DNA of 5,720 bases from the NCBI GenBank assembly GCA_003219925.1, contig QHQU01000236.1, forward strand, positions 1-5,720. The letters are read 5' to 3'. The notes under the pieces were generated by a model. The model made no database searches, was not told where the DNA came from, and saw only the letters and a program-made list of their open reading frames with translations. Of the stretch, positions 4,680 to 5,720 are shown piece by piece (the stretch's first letter is position 1; every line of letters starts with the position of its first letter). Both the position numbers and the translations under genes were made by a program. Source of the DNA: Verrucomicrobiota bacterium. Its GTDB lineage: Bacteria > Verrucomicrobiota > Verrucomicrobiia > Chthoniobacterales > UBA10450.

Positions 4680-5364
4680 TTCGCTTTCGTTCACCGAAAA
4701 TGGCGGTGCCGACCCGGACAAGCGTCGCGCCTTCTTCCACTGCAACGCTGTAATCATTTGTCATTCCCATCGAAAGATGCGGCAACTTCACCTGGAATTC
4801 TTGTTCCAGCGCATCACGTAGCTCGCGAAGCTCGACAAAGTAATTACGCGAAGTCTCCGCCTCCTCCGCCAACGGCGGAATACACATCAAACCTTCGATC
4901 GACAGTCGCGGTAGCAAGAGGAGTGATTCCAGCTCGGCTCGCAGCGTAGTGGTTTTGAACCCAAACTTGCTTCCTTCACCGGCGACATTTACTTCCAGGA
5001 GGATTCGCGGATGCAGTCCATCCTCATGGGCGATGCGATCAATCGCCTGCGCGAGCTCGAGACTATCGACGCTATGTATCATTTCAAACAAAGGGAGCGC
5101 ATGACGGATTTTGTTCTTCTGAAGATGACCGATTAAATGCCAGCGAATGTTCGATGGTAACAAAGGGATTTTGGCGCGAGCTTCCTGCACTTTGCTCTCG
5201 CCGAAAACAAGCTGACCGACATCGACTGCTTCGCGCACAATCTCCGTGGGATGGGTCTTGGTAACAGCAATCAGCTCAATGTCGGTCACCTTTCTTCCGG
5301 AGACTTGCGCCGCTTGTGCGATCTCATTCTTCACGCGGTTAAGGTTTGCTTCGATATTGATCAT
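4663..5364 (-). CDS. yggS: YggS/PROSC family pyridoxal-phosphate-binding protein (PLP homeostasis)
   Basis: The 233-residue cytosolic protein belongs to the single-domain, alanine-racemase-fold PLP-binding family that buffers PLP and affects amino-acid balance without known catalytic turnover. K36 in LIAVTKTHP is the PLP-linking lysine, at the same position as in E. coli YggS. Other signatures are FGESKVQEA, WHLIGHLQKNK (75-85), IHSVDSLELA, LLEVNVAGEGSKFGF, GLMCIPP (158-164) and the phosphate-binding SMGMTNDY (198-205), followed by LVRVGTAIFGER (215-226). FGES replaces the commoner FGEN. ATG 5362-5364 is chosen over TTG 5371-5373 because GGAAG stands 3-4 nt before the ATG and the numbering then agrees with the family. 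The final residues NANL and the stop lie inside repeat copy C, beyond the conserved fold. DUF971 follows on the same strand. Confidence 0.96.
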   Translation of the reverse strand: MINIEANLNRVKNEIAQAAQVSGRKVTDIELIAVTKTHPTEIVREAVDVGQLVFGESKVQEARAKIPLLPSNIRWHLIGHLQKNKIRHALPLFEMIHSVDSLELAQAIDRIAHEDGLHPRILLEVNVAGEGSKFGFKTTTLRAELESLLLLPRLSIEGLMCIPPLAEEAETSRNYFVELRELRDALEQEFQVKLPHLSMGMTNDYSVAVEEGATLVRVGTAIFGERKRRNANL

Positions 5365-5614
5365 GGCTTCCAATCAGAGCATTTCGGCCTGGCAAATCCA
5401 GCCTGACGATCCAGCCGTCCGATCATTGCCCAATCTTTCTCTTGTTCGCGCCGGGAGCGAGATCGCTCTAAACGATTAGCCGCAATTCAGGTATTTCCAA
5501 TTTCGCGGTTTGGAGGTATCGCTGTGCGCCGCGCTGGCAAACGAGCGCTCGTGATCCGGCTGGCTTCGAAGCCTGATATCCAGTTGGGTTGTAAGGACCG
5601 TCTGGGAGACTAAT
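5365..5614. other. Upstream region of yggS without a recognisable gene
   Basis: Short open frames occur on both strands here, but none has a recognisable domain, a ribosome site or convincing composition. Visible structure includes the perfect palindromes ACGAGCGCTCGT (5541-5552) and GGCTTCGAAGCC (5562-5573). On the minus strand there is also a direct repeat of GGCTGGAT within the first 45 nt upstream of yggS. The yggS promoter must lie in or beyond this stretch, but no clear -35/-10 pair can be assigned. Together with the next repeat and the last 56 nt, this makes about 356 nt with no supported gene. Confidence 0.5.
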
Positions 5615-5664
5615 GGAGGACGCGCTTCCACGCGTCCAAGGACATGCGGAAGCCATGTTCCTCC
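5615..5664. repeat. 50-nt nested palindrome, second member of the GGAGG...CCTCC family
   Basis: GGAGGACGCGCTTCC (5615-5629) faces GGAAGCCATGTTCCTCC (5648-5664), with GTCC-AA-GGAC at the tip. The architecture repeats that of 4125-4181: GGAGG end, CGCG or CATG core, CTTCC or CTCTG shoulder, GTCC tip, then the mirror. One arm uses CGCG where the other uses CATG in both elements. No T-tract flanks it, so a terminator role is doubtful. Confidence 0.65.
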
Positions 5665-5720
5665 GCTAGGCCATTGGCGAGGAATCGACCAGTTACGCCC
5701 AAAACGGAACAAAATCTGCT

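Noticed and set aside
5468..5712. Two short minus-strand frames at the right edge
   Set aside because: Both pass through the 5615-5664 palindrome and show no domain. A gene end entering from the right edge could not be identified in any frame.
1..5720. CRISPR array, insertion sequence, riboswitch or rRNA
   Set aside because: No regularly spaced repeats, transposase, aptamer-like conserved core or rRNA segment was recognised.

Overview
The window reads as a chromosomal segment of a free-living bacterium with moderate-to-high GC. It holds ordinary housekeeping and envelope genes separated by short spacers that are unusually rich in palindromic repeats. The density and style of these repeats, and the gene complement, resemble uncultivated soil Verrucomicrobia (Chthoniobacterales or Udaeobacter type), with Acidobacteria as the main alternative. 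That placement is inference; no rRNA marker is present.

Layout. Positions 1-978 (minus) carry the N-terminal 326 codons of an exported M16 zinc peptidase; the gene runs off the left edge. Next come a repeat copy (1075-1106) and a decayed acyltransferase-3 gene start (1222-1395, plus). A small zinc-ribbon protein lies on the minus strand (1541-1828), with a hairpin and T-tract beyond its end. Positions 2019-2472 (minus) form a compact unit: a tRNA-Ile(GAT)-like gene with a degenerate 5' half, about 120 nt of inverted repeats, then a small GIY-YIG nuclease gene. A VanZ-like membrane protein (2620-3105, minus) is divergent from a class I mannose-6-phosphate isomerase (3176-4120, plus). The spacer between them holds a 13-nt palindrome and four tandem heptamers. 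The isomerase converges on a DUF971 gene (4248-4559, minus) across a 57-nt nested palindrome. Upstream of DUF971, on the same strand, is a YggS-type PLP-binding protein (4663-5364); the gap between them is filled with palindromes. The right 356 nt hold no recognisable gene but include a second nested palindrome.

Functional links. The isomerase supplies mannose-6-phosphate for glycan and GDP-mannose synthesis. YggS buffers PLP. DUF971 is a zinc-binding domain found in Fe-S and carnitine-hydroxylase contexts. The genes do not form one pathway.

The most notable content is between the genes. There are three copies of a 32-nt hairpin repeat, one supplying the last codons and stop of yggS. There are two members of a GGAGG...CCTCC nested-palindrome family. 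The tRNA, inverted-repeat and GIY-YIG unit looks like a minimal mobile or tRNA-targeting element.
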